The notes beneath the pieces were generated by a model. That model did not search any database, was not told where the DNA came from, and saw nothing but the letters and a program-made list of their open reading frames with translations. This document shows positions 11,088 through 22,712 of a stretch of 64,000 nucleotides of DNA, piece after piece (within the stretch, counting starts at the first letter, position 1; the number at the start of each line of letters is the position of its first letter). Source of the DNA: Liriodendron chinense (Eukaryota; Streptophyta; Magnoliopsida; Magnoliales; Magnoliaceae); NCBI GenBank assembly GCA_003013855.2, contig PVNU02001548.1, positions 2,604,001 to 2,668,000 of the forward strand. The letters are read 5' to 3'. The position numbers were made by a program, and so were the translations under genes.

Positions 11088-11345
11088 TTATTTTGAAGGA
11101 TGAATTTTATTAAAATCCCAAAGAGCAACAGAAAAGTGCCATTTCCATTTATCGGAGGAAGAAGGGAATCCCTCATGCCAGGCCATAAAGAGCTGATGCA
11201 AATACTGAGACATGACCCACAAAATCTTGAAGGCCAAAAGAATGGAGTCCCAAATCCCTACCACGAAGGAACAATGAATGAAAATATGATCCACTGTTTC
11301 TTCACTTAGCTTGCCAAGACATGTTTCAAATAATTGTGCTATTTG
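11088..11345 (-). pseudogene. LINE ORF2 C-terminal zinc-binding (zf-RVT) relic
   Basis: The minus-strand frame contains a Cys followed by ETVDHIFIHCSFVVGIWDSI, the D/H-x-x-x-H-C...W pattern typical of the zf-RVT region at the end of plant L1-type LINE ORF2 proteins. It is truncated, has no start of its own, and lies downstream (on the minus strand) of the LINE segment at 12285-12701. It was probably one element before later insertions. Confidence 0.6.
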
Positions 11346-11489
11346 ACTTGGACCTGTTCTGAAAATGTCAAGGTATACAAAAGAGAATTCTCCCCCCAGC
11401 TATCCCAAAAAGCCTCCATGGGTTTATCATGAAAATCATTTATTAGATTTGACTCACCCAGCCACAAACAACTTGACCAGCTGAAAGGC

Positions 11490-11502
11490 CACATCCAGAG
11501 AG

Positions 11503-11581
<79 letters not shown>

Positions 11582-11706
11582 CCACACCCCATACACTCAC
11601 ACACACCCACTCACACCACATGGGAACTCAATCCCTGGTCTCGGTGTTGAAACTCCTCTGAGTCTACCACTGAGCCATGAATGGAGACCCAAATCACATC
11701 CAGAGA
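11490..11706 (-). mobile_element. tRNA-derived SINE with (TA)n tail and perfect 12-bp target duplication
   Basis: A 193-bp insertion (11502-11694) is flanked by CACATCCAGAGA at 11490-11501 and again at 11695-11706. Read on the minus strand, the body begins with a tRNA-like head: an A box TGGCTCAGTGG (11677-11667) and, about 30 bp on, a B-box-like AGGGATTGAGTTCCC (11636-11622). A GTGTGGGTG-rich stretch follows and the insertion ends in (TA)36 at 11507-11578. An internal RNA polymerase III promoter, a simple 3' tail and a target duplication over 10 bp define a SINE mobilised by LINE machinery. Confidence 0.82.
11507..11578. repeat. (TA)36 microsatellite, SINE tail
   Basis: An uninterrupted TA dinucleotide run at the 3' end of the SINE. 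It probably grew from the element's original tail and is likely length-polymorphic. Confidence 0.95.
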
Positions 11707-12062
11707 TCTTAACTTCTCAGAATGTCATGTTAACTCATGCCAAACTGACCAAAAGCCAGCCACAAAGGCTAGTTGGTTGCATAGAGTTCTTTTCTTCCTC
11801 TTCTACCAAAATGCCACACACTAAAGTAATCCCCAATCGAACATGACATCACCCAATCAACAACTGACTGCTAAAGACAGGGCAGTTAGGGGCTCTCTCC
11901 TAGTCTTTCATGGGAGATAAGTTTGTTGTTGTTTCGTGGTTCCAAATCTAAGTGGGAATTTAGTTCCCTGTTTTGTCAGTGTTTTCAGCCTGTGTGGCTG
12001 CTGATTGTATTTGCTCTTTCTTTTAATAAAATTCTGAGTTCTCCATCAAAAAAAAAAAAAAA
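11707..12062 (+). mobile_element. 5'-truncated LINE 3' end with poly(A)
   Basis: The plus strand ends CTGATTGTATTTGCTC, then CTTTTAATAAAATTCTGAG, then TTCTCCATC and a poly(A) run from about 12047, continuing into GAAAG repeats. An AATAAA signal just before an A tail preceded by 'tccatc' is the usual 3' end of plant L1-type LINEs. The 5' boundary is uncertain. It appears to lie inside the older minus-strand LINE relic. Confidence 0.5.
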
Positions 12063-12284
12063 GAAAGAAAGAAAGAAAGAAAGCTCAATCAAATTTTCTG
12101 TGAGAAGGGTCCATGTAAGAATAGGTTCTGCAACACGGAGTCCCAAAATCCACCCGTTCATAATGGTCATTTGTCTACTACTTGAAGATCAATCAAGAGC
12201 ACCTTATTCCTCTAACCACCTGAAACCTAAAACATGCCAGGGGGGTGGGGGATGTCCAACACTTCAGGAGATTACAGTACAGAA

Positions 12285-12701
12285 ATAACTGAGTGAAAGA
12301 ATCTGACTGAGAACCGACCCGAATTGTCGAAGTTCCATAACCATCTATTCCCTCCACTAAGATCCAAAAGGCTGATATATTTCTTCAATTACCCATCCAA
12401 TTGAGTTCTTCGAAAGAGCGGAGCCCAAACTAACTGGCCCCCAATATGAGAAACACACTGAGAATCAGATACTCCTGCCCTCCTTGGCCACTCTGAATAC
12501 ACAAGGAGAAACAATGTTGAAGGGACTTTCCATCCAACAGCTCTTCCAGAAACAGGTGTTTACTGTCCTAGGAATGAAAAGAATTTCCCTTCTGAATATG
12601 TTTCCACTCAAACTACCTTCCAGAATCCAGAGGCCCTGTATTGAGAAGATTGTAAAGAAAACTAACCCCTGTCCAACCCATATTTGCAAGCTGTCTGTCA
12701 C
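12285..12701 (-). pseudogene. LINE ORF2 relic, region between RT and zf-RVT
   Basis: The minus-strand translation shows FWKSCWMESPFNIV, matching the 'FW.D.W..G..L...FP' stretch after the reverse transcriptase of plant LINEs. In another frame it shows LVWAPLFRR and RWLWNFDNSGRFSVRFF, matching the following 'W...F.R ... W.....G.FSV..F' segment. The frame changes and stops show it is dead. The zf-RVT relic at 11088-11345 is the likely continuation. Confidence 0.55.
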
Positions 12702-13202
12702 TCTTCTCCAAACACTATCCTCTTACTCCCCAAATCTCCTAAAATAGTTTCCTATTAAGGTAATATTTCCTTTTCTTTTGTTTACAAGCGTTATTAGATT
12801 ATTTCTGGAAGCAATAACTGTGAACCGATGGGATTACGAGGAGTTGGAGTTTCTCTATGTTCTTTCAAGAGGCTTCGATGGCTTGGAATACAAAGCCTCT
12901 TGGATCATATGTTTGGGAATACAAATAGTCTTGAAATCTGACTGAGAAATTATGTTGTTTCTTTGAATTTTGAGAGTGAGGTATAATGATGCCGAGTTAT
13001 AGAATAGAACTGTTAGGTATCAATTCATTCCATGCAATTTGGACTTGGTCGTCATTTTTTACTTCTTTTTTGGGATTGATTGGAGGGATCTGATTCTAGT
13101 TGGTATGTCTTTCCAGATTTTAAGTTCAAGTTCTTCAAGTTGCTGCATCAACTTTATATTTGGTTGTCTTCCTGAACAGCAGTTTCCGATCCAGACTGTC
13201 AA

Positions 13203-13481
13203 TTAGGGAGTGTTTGGATAGTATAAAAAGAAAAGAAATGGATGACTTCTCCCAAAATGGAACGTTTCAGTGTTTGGATAGCAAAGAAATATTGGATTTC
13301 AAAAAGCAATAGTTACCTCATATACGCACAAGATATGAGCTAACCAATGTGAGATCTTTTTCGGGTTTTCACTTCCCATCCAAACAAGCCTTCCAAATGG
13401 AATCCATGGGAATCTGTGTCATGGATTACAGTTTTGATTTCTTTTCTTCTCTCACTAATCACTATTCCAAACAAACCCTTA
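13203..13481. mobile_element. PIF/Harbinger-like MITE, 273 bp
   Basis: The element (13206-13478) has ends GGGAGTGTTTGG and, inverted at the other side, CCAAACAAACCC (10 of 12 positions agree). It is flanked by the trinucleotide TTA at 13203-13205 and 13479-13481. A TTA target duplication with GGG..GTTTGG ends is typical of Tourist/Harbinger MITEs. Confidence 0.7.
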
Positions 13482-13681
13482 AGTACAATTTCTTCAATTA
13501 GCTACATCAAATGCCACTGTGCATGGTTGTTTCCCTAAAACAGTGGTTTCCAAACCAGATACCCCCCCTTCAATGCGTATTCAGCACACGACAAATCAGT
13601 GAAACCCAAACAAAGAACAGGATCTCTATAAAATTTCTTCAGAAAAAAAAAAAAGAGTTTTGAAGGCAAACATCTTGTTAA

Positions 13682-13771
13682 GATCAGTAATATAGTGAAC
13701 TTCAAGTGTGAATGGAGATTTGCTCTGATCGGTAATATAGTGAACTTCAAGTGTGAATGAAGATTTGCTCT
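13682..13771. repeat. 45-bp tandem duplication
   Basis: A unit starting GATCAGTAATATAGTGAACT is repeated twice at a 45-bp period, with the beginning of a third unit at 13772. Copies differ at two or three bases. Confidence 0.85.
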
Positions 13772-13799
13772 GATCAGTCAAATACTTCTATAATCCAAC

Positions 13800-14716
13800 A
13801 ATAAATACAGAACCTGTTAGAAAACTTACATTAGTAAAATGGTTTTCATTCCATCCTTGCTCTGCCCAAAAAGAGCAACTAAGATGAAGAGTTGTCGATT
13901 GTAGGATATACTTCTCTAGATGATGAACATATAAATTATTCATGATAGCAAATAAAAAAAAAGATAAACCTATCTCCTAGCAGGCTAATTGGTAGCTCAT
14001 TAACTTGTACTATGAGCAAAATTACCTTGCCTTACATGCAGTGGAACATTAGAAGGGATGTAGATAGCAGCTGCAGACAACCATGCCAAACATTGAAAAC
14101 AAACGTCCATAGTCCCATTTTGATTCACTGGCATAGTGCAACGATGCGGTTGCATCACTACCTGTCATGATCATTGGCAAACAAGCATGCTAGATCCTCT
14201 CATCATCAATCTAACTCACAGAGGATGGAAATGGCCTCACCATCAATCTAATTCACAGAGGATGGAAATGGCCTCATACACAAGTTACATAACAGTCAAA
14301 ATGGGGCCAAACCAAAAAAAAATAACGACGACAACAACAACCACAAGAAATAGTAGAAAAAGAAAAGTGAAACAAACATAAATCAAATTTTCACTAATTG
14401 ATCATATTTCAACGGCCTCATACAGAAATTACATCACAGTCAAAATGGGGCCGGACAAAAAGAAAAAAAGAAAAGAAAAGAAAAGAAAAGAAAACAGATG
14501 CATCAGCCCAAACAAAATCTGCGAAGTCCTAGTAGTGATGTAGTTTTTATAAGATCTGGGAACATGAAAGGCTGCAAGACTGAGATGCTTTCCTGCTGAA
14601 ATAAAAAAGAATGATCATCAGGTTTAGCATCTCTTTCCGGCCCACAAAAGCACCAAATGGCAAAAGCATTTGATAGCATGGTCAAGAAGGAAGTGCAAAA
14701 GCACTCGGTAACATGG
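13800..14716 (-). other. 3' flank and probable 3' UTR of the downstream gene
   Basis: A/T- and A/G-rich sequence below the stop codon at 14717. It holds short direct repeats (TCACAGAGGATGGAAATGGC at about 14217 and 14255; a 'cagtcaaaatggggcc' segment near 14293 and 14435) and an AAAGA run (14467-14493). I could not place a clear poly(A) signal. Confidence 0.35.
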
Positions 14717-17700
14717 TCAAGAAGGTCTTCTCCTTCTAGGAGTTGCATCCTCGTCACATTCTCGTATTCCAAATGTCTTGAAGCCTGCATTCTGCTTTCC
14801 ATCTCGGTCATATCTGAAATGACCTTTCTCTTCTCTAGCCCTCCTAGGTGCATTCCCAAGCCGGCTGTCAATGTCCCTTCCATAGTCCCTTGGAGGACTA
14901 CCTCGCCCATGGAACTCCGAAACATTTTTTGTACGAGAGTGATGCGTCCGGAAACCATCTCCTACATCATACCGGAAGCGCTTCACATCACCGTCCATAT
15001 CATAATGCCTTACGGAATGGACCATTCCATATCTTTCACCATGTTTCCTTCTATCATCATCACTTTCATCATGCCTAGGTCCCCTACCAACAACAAATTC
15101 AGGAAATCTGCCAGAATGCATGGTTCTGTAGTATTCATCTGGCTTCAATCTTCCCGGAGAACCCATGATATCAAACCTGTGGCTACGCGAGAAAACTCTT
15201 CCTGGGGGGCTCCTCTCAGAGGCCGAAGACCGCTTGTACTCATGTTCCCTATAATGATCTGGTGCATCCTTCCTATCATCAACCCATCTGGATGGGTGTG
15301 GTGGGGAACCGTGACTTCTCGATGCGGAGACGAAACCTACCATGTGTGCGGCAAAACGTGGTCGTCGATCAGGTGACCTTATCCTTTCCATTCTGACCTC
15401 TGGTCTGAAATTTGGAGGAGATCTGCTGTGCCGTCGAAAACCAGGACCTCCATTGATCCCACCACCACTTCTTCCCCTTGGAGATGTCCACATATGGGGT
15501 GAGCGAGTTCTGGATCTTGAACGAGATTTCGTGCGTGAGCGAGAAAGATGAAAAGCTCTTCTTGGAACGGGAGAGAAACTTCTCTCCCTTCTGGCCATAG
15601 GATGCTGCATAGGTAAGGAAGAGTCAATGTCATCATCAGGCATGTGCCCATTGTACCTCTCCCGCTGTCCTGTAGCAAACACTCTGGTCCTGTATCTACC
15701 GGATCTGCCCCTTCCAGCACTAATACTTCTTTCGGGGCTTATCTCTCTAATCAGTCCATGTCGTACCGGCATACCAAATCTCAATGCACCGTCTCTGTCA
15801 GTTGGTGATCCCCTTCCTGTCAGAGAGTGATGTGTGCCTTGTGAGGAAGCATTTGCAAGTCGTCTGTGCACCCGACCAGTAGGTCCCACACTGCCTGATT
15901 TTACAACTGTGCCGTTGGGAGCAACCAAAAAGCCACTGCTCTCTAATTTTGCAGCAGCTGCTGCAGCCGCGTTCTTTGGTCCAGGGGGAGCAAAATCACT
16001 TGAGTCATAGTAACCAGGTGAATGATGCCGTTTGTGGCCCCAATGACCACCTGAAGAATCCAACCAATGGTCACCGCCTCTGCCTCTACCACGCAAATAC
16101 CCGGAGGATCCACCCCTTCCAAGGGATCTTCCTGGGCCAGCATCCCTTTCGCCTCTCAGGTTAGAATCATCAAGGTCATGTGATCTGAAGACAAAAACAG
16201 ATAAATAAATCAATTAGATCAATCAAAGATTAATTTAGGAGGAGGATAAATTAAAGAAGTATATAGATGGACACCTGCTTCCTTGCACATATATTTTATC
16301 CTTCCTAAATGTCACGTCTGAGGATTTCGGTCCCTCAATACGTGAAGACAGCTCCCTGTTCGACGTTGATCCAACCACCCTTCTCAAAGATTCCCCAGCA
16401 TCAGTTGAATCCAAAAGAGCACCAGGAGGATTCCTCAGTATGCTGTGATCTCCAACATCTGTAGCTGCTTCCCTTGAACTTTTGCAAACTTCAGGCAACT
16501 GATCCCATCCTGTTGACTTCATCCTCAAAAGCGCAGAATGGCTCAATTCCTTGGTAGCATCACCTTTGGTGCCAAATTCATGGTCTCGGATTACATTTTC
16601 ACTGCTTGCACCCAAATCTGCCACAACTTTCCCATTCATCTCGAGCATCTCATTGCCATCCTTCCTTACAAACTGGCCAGTTGAGACTTTCCTCGTGACC
16701 TTCAACGCCCTTCTCTTACCAGAGTCAATAGCTGAAACATAAGTTTTTAATGAGGCTCGTCGAGAGGACAGATGTTTGGCTTCTTGCTCATTCTCATCTG
16801 CAATCAGATCTCCTTCCTGAGGAACACGATCAAGCTCTGATGGGGCCTCTTTCTTGCATTCATCACTCTCACCTTGTAATGGAGCAGATGCACCATAGTC
16901 TGCAGCCACTTCAAAAGCATCAGTGTCTATGTTATCTGATCCATAGTCCACATGCTCAGCTTCCCCTTCCTCACCCACATCATCTTCCCAGCTATGTACA
17001 AAGGATTCCCTAAATTCCCCATCCTCGTACTGAGAATCATCATCTGCCTGATGCTCAATAACCGTTTCCATGGCAATAGAATGATCAGGGTCATTTTGAG
17101 AACCATCTGAATCATAATCGCCATCGAAAGAATCCTCCAAAGCAACTTCACCAGAGATGTTTGCATGATCATCTTCATTTGTTCTTTGTGCGTCAGGAGA
17201 TACCGTGCTGCCAACAAGCAGTTGAGCATCAGTGATTGCCAGAGTTGCACTTGCTGAATTATGCACGGAATCCTTATGAGCAGGTAAATCCATATCAGCA
17301 GCACTCATTTTTCCATCAGCAACAAGAGAGACTATGTCATCTTGCGTCTTCACATCCGCAACTGGTGTGTCTTGGTCGACACATGCATTTGCTGCAGACA
17401 ATTCTTCACATGGTTCCGAATGGCAGGAACCCATTACATCAGCATCTTTTGATTGATCTGTAGCATTGCAAGAGGCATCATGTAAGGGCTCCGGTTCTAC
17501 TATTGGAATGTCCATGCCCATGCCATCCACAGGCTTGGAGACATTCCCATCAACCGGCATAGCAGAAGTTGGTTCTGCACTATGAGTAGTGGTTGAATAA
17601 CCATCAATTTCGCAGGAACCCTTCTCAATCTGTGGGCTCTTAGGATGAATAGTTTCGCCTGTTGGAGCATCAGTCATACATTGATCTCCAGAAAGGTTAC

Positions 17701-20029
17701 CAACATCATCTACAGAAGTTGCCTCTCTATTATCCTTGGACATTGTATTGCTGGTAATATGAACTGCTCCAGGATGTGATTCGCACACATGGGCAGTATG
17801 ATCACCAGATATATCCCCAGTAGCAACTGCATGAGAAGATGTTGTTTCACCTTCACTTGAAGAGACAATATTCACGCACTGGGCATCAGCATTTTCCTCT
17901 GCAACACCTCCAGTCTCTGGTGGATGTTCAATGGAAGGAGGATGAACAGTTTCACCATTGAGGCTGGTTTGGTCTTGATTATGTTTTGTTTCTTCAGCTG
18001 CATCCGCAGTGCTACTTGGGGCTTCTGTGATCTCACAAGAGAGTACCTTCTCTTGGGAGCAGGTAATTCTGTCAGATCCTGTGGAAGAATCCAACTGCTT
18101 CTCCTCTCCTGCTGGTTCATGAAATCCAGGAACTGAGGGGGACGCTTTGCCACTTTTGTCAGGTATGACATCTGCAGCTGAGCTATCACAAGAAAAATCA
18201 TGTTTATCTTGCAATTTGGAGTCTGCAAAGCCACAATCATCCTCCTGTACAGCGTTCGAAACTGTTGCGCCAACCTTATGCTGCACCGTCATTTTCCTGG
18301 TGTCTTCAGTATCTCCATGCTCCTGCGCCTGATGATGCTCGAAATTCCTGACCTCTTCCTCATGCGTACCATCTTCATGGATATCAACTTCTGGATTTGC
18401 CTTAACAATGGGATCGTCACAAGGACTATCCCATGCATCCATCACAGTATTCAAGTCCCAGTGTGACCTATCATCCCGTGAAGAAGACTGGACCCTTCCC
18501 ACTGCTCCATTTTCTTTGACAGAAAGATCCAGTGACATATCTGTCAATTTCTCTGGTGAAAGGGAGCCCTTTATCATCGTTCCATTTGTGCCTTCGCTGA
18601 ATTTCTGGTGGTCTTCACTGGTCCCCACAGAGATCGTGGTTCTTGTAACAGGCATCTCGACACAAATATTCGTATCAGTTTTGCCTTCTGGACTTCTGAC
18701 ATCATTGGGTAGATGCCTCTCACTCGTATCAGTTTCGCGTTCTGGAGTTCTGACATCATTGGGTAGATGCTTCTCACATGATTCTTCCAGCACAGAGCTT
18801 GCTTCGGTATTCTGCAGAACTCTAAAGGACCCTTCCTCAGCATTACTTGCACCAGCGCCAATATTACTAATGCAAGCAGCAGCTGCCAATATTGAAATTC
18901 CAGAGAAATCTGCATTATCTCCGAGCTTTGTTATCTCCTCTGAGTTGTACTTTTCATCATCGACCACTTCAGCATTGTCTGCTTCACCCAACTCTGCCAT
19001 GATGTCAGTGTTAATTGCATTGACTTTCTGCTCCACATTTGAACTTATTGTGGACTCCTTCCGATTTGAAGCAGACTGACTTTTTAGAGGACGCTCAGAC
19101 TCCTCCAGGCATGGAGAAGGCGTCCGAGGTGGAGGTGATGGAGACCGGACCAACAGAAATTTTCGTTTCTTGATGGGGACACTCTCAACAATATCGCTGA
19201 ATCGTCGTCCAAGAATGGATACCCCAAGCTGCCAACAGAAAACAAAGTTAAAAGAATAGAGAAAAGGCTGTGGCGAAATTTCTAAGTCAGCATTTATAAT
19301 AAGAGGATTTTGTGATCCACAGCCAGAGGATATGCATAATATCCTCAGGTTATCCATTTGTACAAGTGGGCTTATGATTCACTGATGCAGATTTTTTATC
19401 TGATAGGCCCCATCCAATCCTTTGCCTTTGGTGGACTATTTGCTGAATTTCTTTCCTTAACCATCTATTCCCAGGCCACCGAAAGGGTTAGGCTAGTCCC
19501 ATCAAGAAGATCTTTTGGGGGCATGGTACATCCATGCTGGGGCCTGTCAGATCAGCAGCATGTATAACTAATCCATGGGCCTTGCAGATGCTGGAAACTC
19601 AAAGAACTATGCATATCGGACAGTCAAGGATCATATAACTGCTCTCTATAACACATCAATAGAGCAAGAAAGAACCTTCTCAGATTCAGAGACTGGCATG
19701 TCCTCTATCCCCTTCAGGTCCTTATCAATTGGGTCCTCGCTCCGTTTCAAGCTTCCTGCAACATGCTTCTTTTTATTGCTAGCAGTCAATGAGGCCCTCG
19801 CTCGCCTTGCGCCCCTCTTGTTACTTTTCGAAACCGTCTTCCAGTTCAAGTCTGGGTCAATGACTCTAGTAAGTTCAATGCCCACGGTGCTCAGCATGCT
19901 CCCTGGTAGAGCTCCTCTCCCATCAACTAGTGGTTTCCCGCCACAATTCTTGCAAGACTCTGTCACTTCTCTTTTTCTAGTTTGTTCAAGAGTAGAGGCA
20001 GACCCCCCAGAACAAGTGCAGAAATGAAT
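14717..20029 (-). CDS. large acidic, Arg/Ser-rich C-terminal plant protein of unknown function
   Basis: Three coding exons are supported by splice sites and matching phase: 20029-19676 (acceptor AAATTACAG, donor GAGAAG|GTTCTT), 19228-16275 (acceptor TGTTGGCAG, donor AAGCAG|GTGTCC) and 16194/16184-14717 (acceptor TTGTCTTCAG at 16185-16187, so the exon starts at 16184; stop TGA 14717-14719). The start is uncertain. In-frame ATGs lie at 19897 (about 1547 aa) and at 19699 (MPVSESEK, about 1481 aa), and the frame is open up to the acceptor, where it shows a Cys-x-Cys...Cys-x2-Cys pattern (CTC ... CKNC). Near the N-terminus are GRRFSDIVESVPIKKRKF, with a basic nuclear-signal-like patch, and SPSPPPRTPSP. 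The middle is strongly Asp/Glu/Ser-rich (YEDGEFRESFVHSWEDD near nt 17000). The last exon is Arg/Ser/Gly-rich with SRSRTKSRSRSRTRSP (near 15530) and ends RRRRPS. Composition suggests a disordered nuclear, perhaps RNA-associated, protein. I recognise it as a conserved type of uncharacterised plant protein but cannot name it. Confidence 0.8.
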
Positions 20030-20399
20030 CTGTAATTTAACAAATGTCCTCCATTCAGACACATACGTAATGATAAGGTAAGAAATACCAATGAACTTGG
20101 AGATCTAAGATCTAATAAGAAGAACAAACAGGAACCAGCATGTTCTCTGTTATCCCTTGTACTTCTCTAAAGGGAAAGTGTCCAAAAAAATACCATCAGA
20201 AGATAGCAATAAAGATGCAGATACAGGGGGTTTATTGTTTTAGCAGTATCTTTTATAGTCTAACAGTTGAAACTTTGCAGCACATCTGAGTTATTTGCGT
20301 TGATAAGACACCCAAATCTGTATTCGTATCGGGTTCTTTTTGGGAAAAAAGACACAAGTAATACCAATATCCTCATCTGCATATATGCATCATATCCTA

Positions 20400-20533
20400 T
20401 ACTATGAGTAAGCATGAGAAGGATCCTTTGAACGAACCATTGAATCAAACCCCTCATTGTCCTTCCCCCTGAAGAAATTGTGGATACCCCTTCCAATCAA
20501 CCCAGCTGATCCACGACAATCAGTAGCTGTCTC
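20400..20533 (-). other. candidate non-coding 5' exon of the acidic/RS gene
   Basis: A good acceptor (TTTGTTTTGCAG|GAGACAG) places an exon start at 20533. The segment down to about 20400 has one open frame ending at a TAG, and a GTATAG donor-like site overlaps that stop. Neither joining to the exon at 20029 in the visible frames nor ending here gives a convincing protein, so it is more likely 5' UTR. The exon 3' end is uncertain. Confidence 0.35.
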
Positions 20534-22712
20534 CTGCAAAACAAATAATGTTAGATTAGCACTGGTTCTGTATAGAATACAAAGCATATGAATTAGGAAA
20601 ACTATTGTGTTACTAAGCCCTAAAGCTGATAACAGACTGCCATTGTGTGCCTCTTGCGGCCATTACCTTGAGGCAGATCGTGTTAACCAGCCTTAAAGGC
20701 TTCCATGCCACTCCTTCAGCTCAAATGCAGCAAAGGGCATGGCCATAACATAAAAGAAATGCCCACACAGGGCGAAGGCTTCTTCGTGGACAGCTCAACA
20801 GGACCAATGAAAACTTCAGGTAATATAAACAAGACAAAAAAGAATTGAGTTCAGCCATTCAATAACAGGTCATAATGGCCCAACTGAAACTTGAAGTTCT
20901 CCCATTCAATACTTTCATCGTATTTCTAAAGCTGGTGACCACACCCAGCAACAGCAAAAGTCGTAAGTCGTAAGTCCTGCACCTTGATCCAACTGTTCCA
21001 AACCCAATCTGACAAATTCTTCAAATAAATCATTGAACAGAACCACCATTTCTTGACCTAAAAAGCCTCATATACAACCCACATCAAAATATTTAAAGAT
21101 CATTGAGCCTGCAACTTCAGATTAGTCAAGAATAACCCTTCGCAAGAGAGAAGGCAAAGAAAATGCAGCAGACCTAATCAATTTCCTCCTCAATCTCATT
21201 TCCCTCAGTCAAATCCCGATGAAGTCCAATTCGATTGTGATCCTGAACGCAGATGCACATGATCTGATGGGTGAAGTTGTTAAAACCTATAATGACAACA
21301 TATGGAAGGATTTGGGGTCTTCTAGAAGAAACAACTGTCACCACAACCTACAAATCCACTTGGGGGGAGCAACAGATAATAGATCCAGTCAAACTACATG
21401 CATAGATGATTATCCTGCATTCATAACTGTCAGGAATCAACACCACCTCCACCAAGCAGATTAGGACAACCTACGCCAATTGCATTCACGTGTGATACCA
21501 TCACACAAACAGGATTTATGTCAGAAAGGGTCATTGCTGAACATGGAAAACCCTAAAGAGGATATACAGATGCAGCACAAAGGAATCAAGATTTGCAAGT
21601 CTGGCCGACGAGAAAACGCCCAACAGACCCTAAGCACAGGTTTTGAGGCGTTTCTTCTTTGATTGTGCAGAAAGCTTCTAGAAGGAAAGCCAGCTCTTTG
21701 AATCAATGGAGCCTGGGAGCTGAACCATGGAGATTGCTTGTAAAGCATCATGTGGAACAAAGACAGCCATAAAGAATAGATGGTGATGTAGCACAAGAAA
21801 GGGATTGGGATATGAAAATCCAGCCCAACAAAGCCCTAGATACAGGATAACGGCGTTCTTCTTTTCCTGCATACAAAGCTGCAAAAACGGAAGCCAGCCA
21901 TTGGAATCAACGGCGTCCATATGCCAAGCCTCGGATTTTTCTTGCAAAACATCATCTGAAACAAAGACAGCCCTAGGGAGCAGATTGAGATGTAGCACAA
22001 AAGGAGAATCAAGATCTGAAAATCCAGCAACGGAAAGCACCCTGATGAAAACCTAGATCCAGGATCTGCGGTGTTCTTTGCCAATTTTTTTTCCCAAGAC
22101 TGCTAGAAAGGAAGCCTGCCCTGTGAAAACAACAGTCTGCAAAACCACGGAGATGGCTTTCAAAGCGTCATCTGAAACAAAGACAGCCCTAAAAGGAGTC
22201 GGTAGAGACGCAGCAGAAGAAACGAATATTGGAAACCCAGGCCAAGAAGGTGCGCACGACGAAACCCTAGATCCAGGACCCGAAGACGTTTCTTCCTTGA
22301 CGGACCAAATCCTGCGGATCTCTTGCAAAGCAAAACCGGCCGAATTGAAACCCAAGGGAAACGCATCGCCCTTTTCAGAATCGCAGCTTCCTTCACCCCA
22401 AAGACGACAAACCCTAGAAATCCAGCAAACATCTAGAAACCCCTAATCCTCCAACAGACTCATCGAATCTTATCCTCAAATCATCCCCAACCTCCGGCTG
22501 TCCGTTCACAAAACCCTAGCCTTCGACCTGTTCTTCTTCTTCTTCTTCTTGCCTTCTGGAAGGAAAACAACATCCCGACGCGAATCCAGCAGATCTCGAA
22601 AAAAACCGAAGCCATCTCAAGAACCCGAGGCATTCCGTTCCGAACAACAACGAACAGGGAACGGAGAAAAGCAACCTGAAAACACAGAAATCAAGATCGA
22701 GGGTTTGAATAC
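20534..22712 (-). other. long first intron of the acidic/RS gene
   Basis: Bounded by the donor AATACAG|GTATTC (exon ends 22713) and the acceptor at 20534-20536. It holds three degenerate tandem units (see 21560-22290) and several AAACCCTA motifs near its 5' end. Long first introns in 5' UTRs often affect expression level in plants. Any such role here is inference. Confidence 0.5.
21560..22290. repeat. three degenerate tandem repeats of about 210 bp in intron 1
   Basis: Anchors such as ACAAAGACAGCC recur at 21757, 21961 and 22177 (periods about 204 and 216), with shared neighbours: 'gaaagccagc', 'aaagc(a/g)tcatctgaaacaaag', 'tagatccagga'. Copies have diverged by substitutions and small indels. 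The short minus-strand open frames here are similar to each other because of the repeat, not because of coding. Confidence 0.7.

Noticed and set aside
11339..11596. Open frame with (YI)n run
   Set aside because: Translation of the (TA)36 SINE tail.
11622..11677. Functional tRNA gene
   Set aside because: A and B boxes are present, but the cloverleaf stems do not close and the segment sits in a SINE with a target duplication.
14657..15376. 239-codon plus-strand open frame
   Set aside because: Antisense of the Arg/Ser-rich last exon; biased codons keep the opposite strand open.
18408..19079. 223-codon plus-strand open frame
   Set aside because: Antisense of the acidic exon, which has splice sites and phase support on the minus strand.
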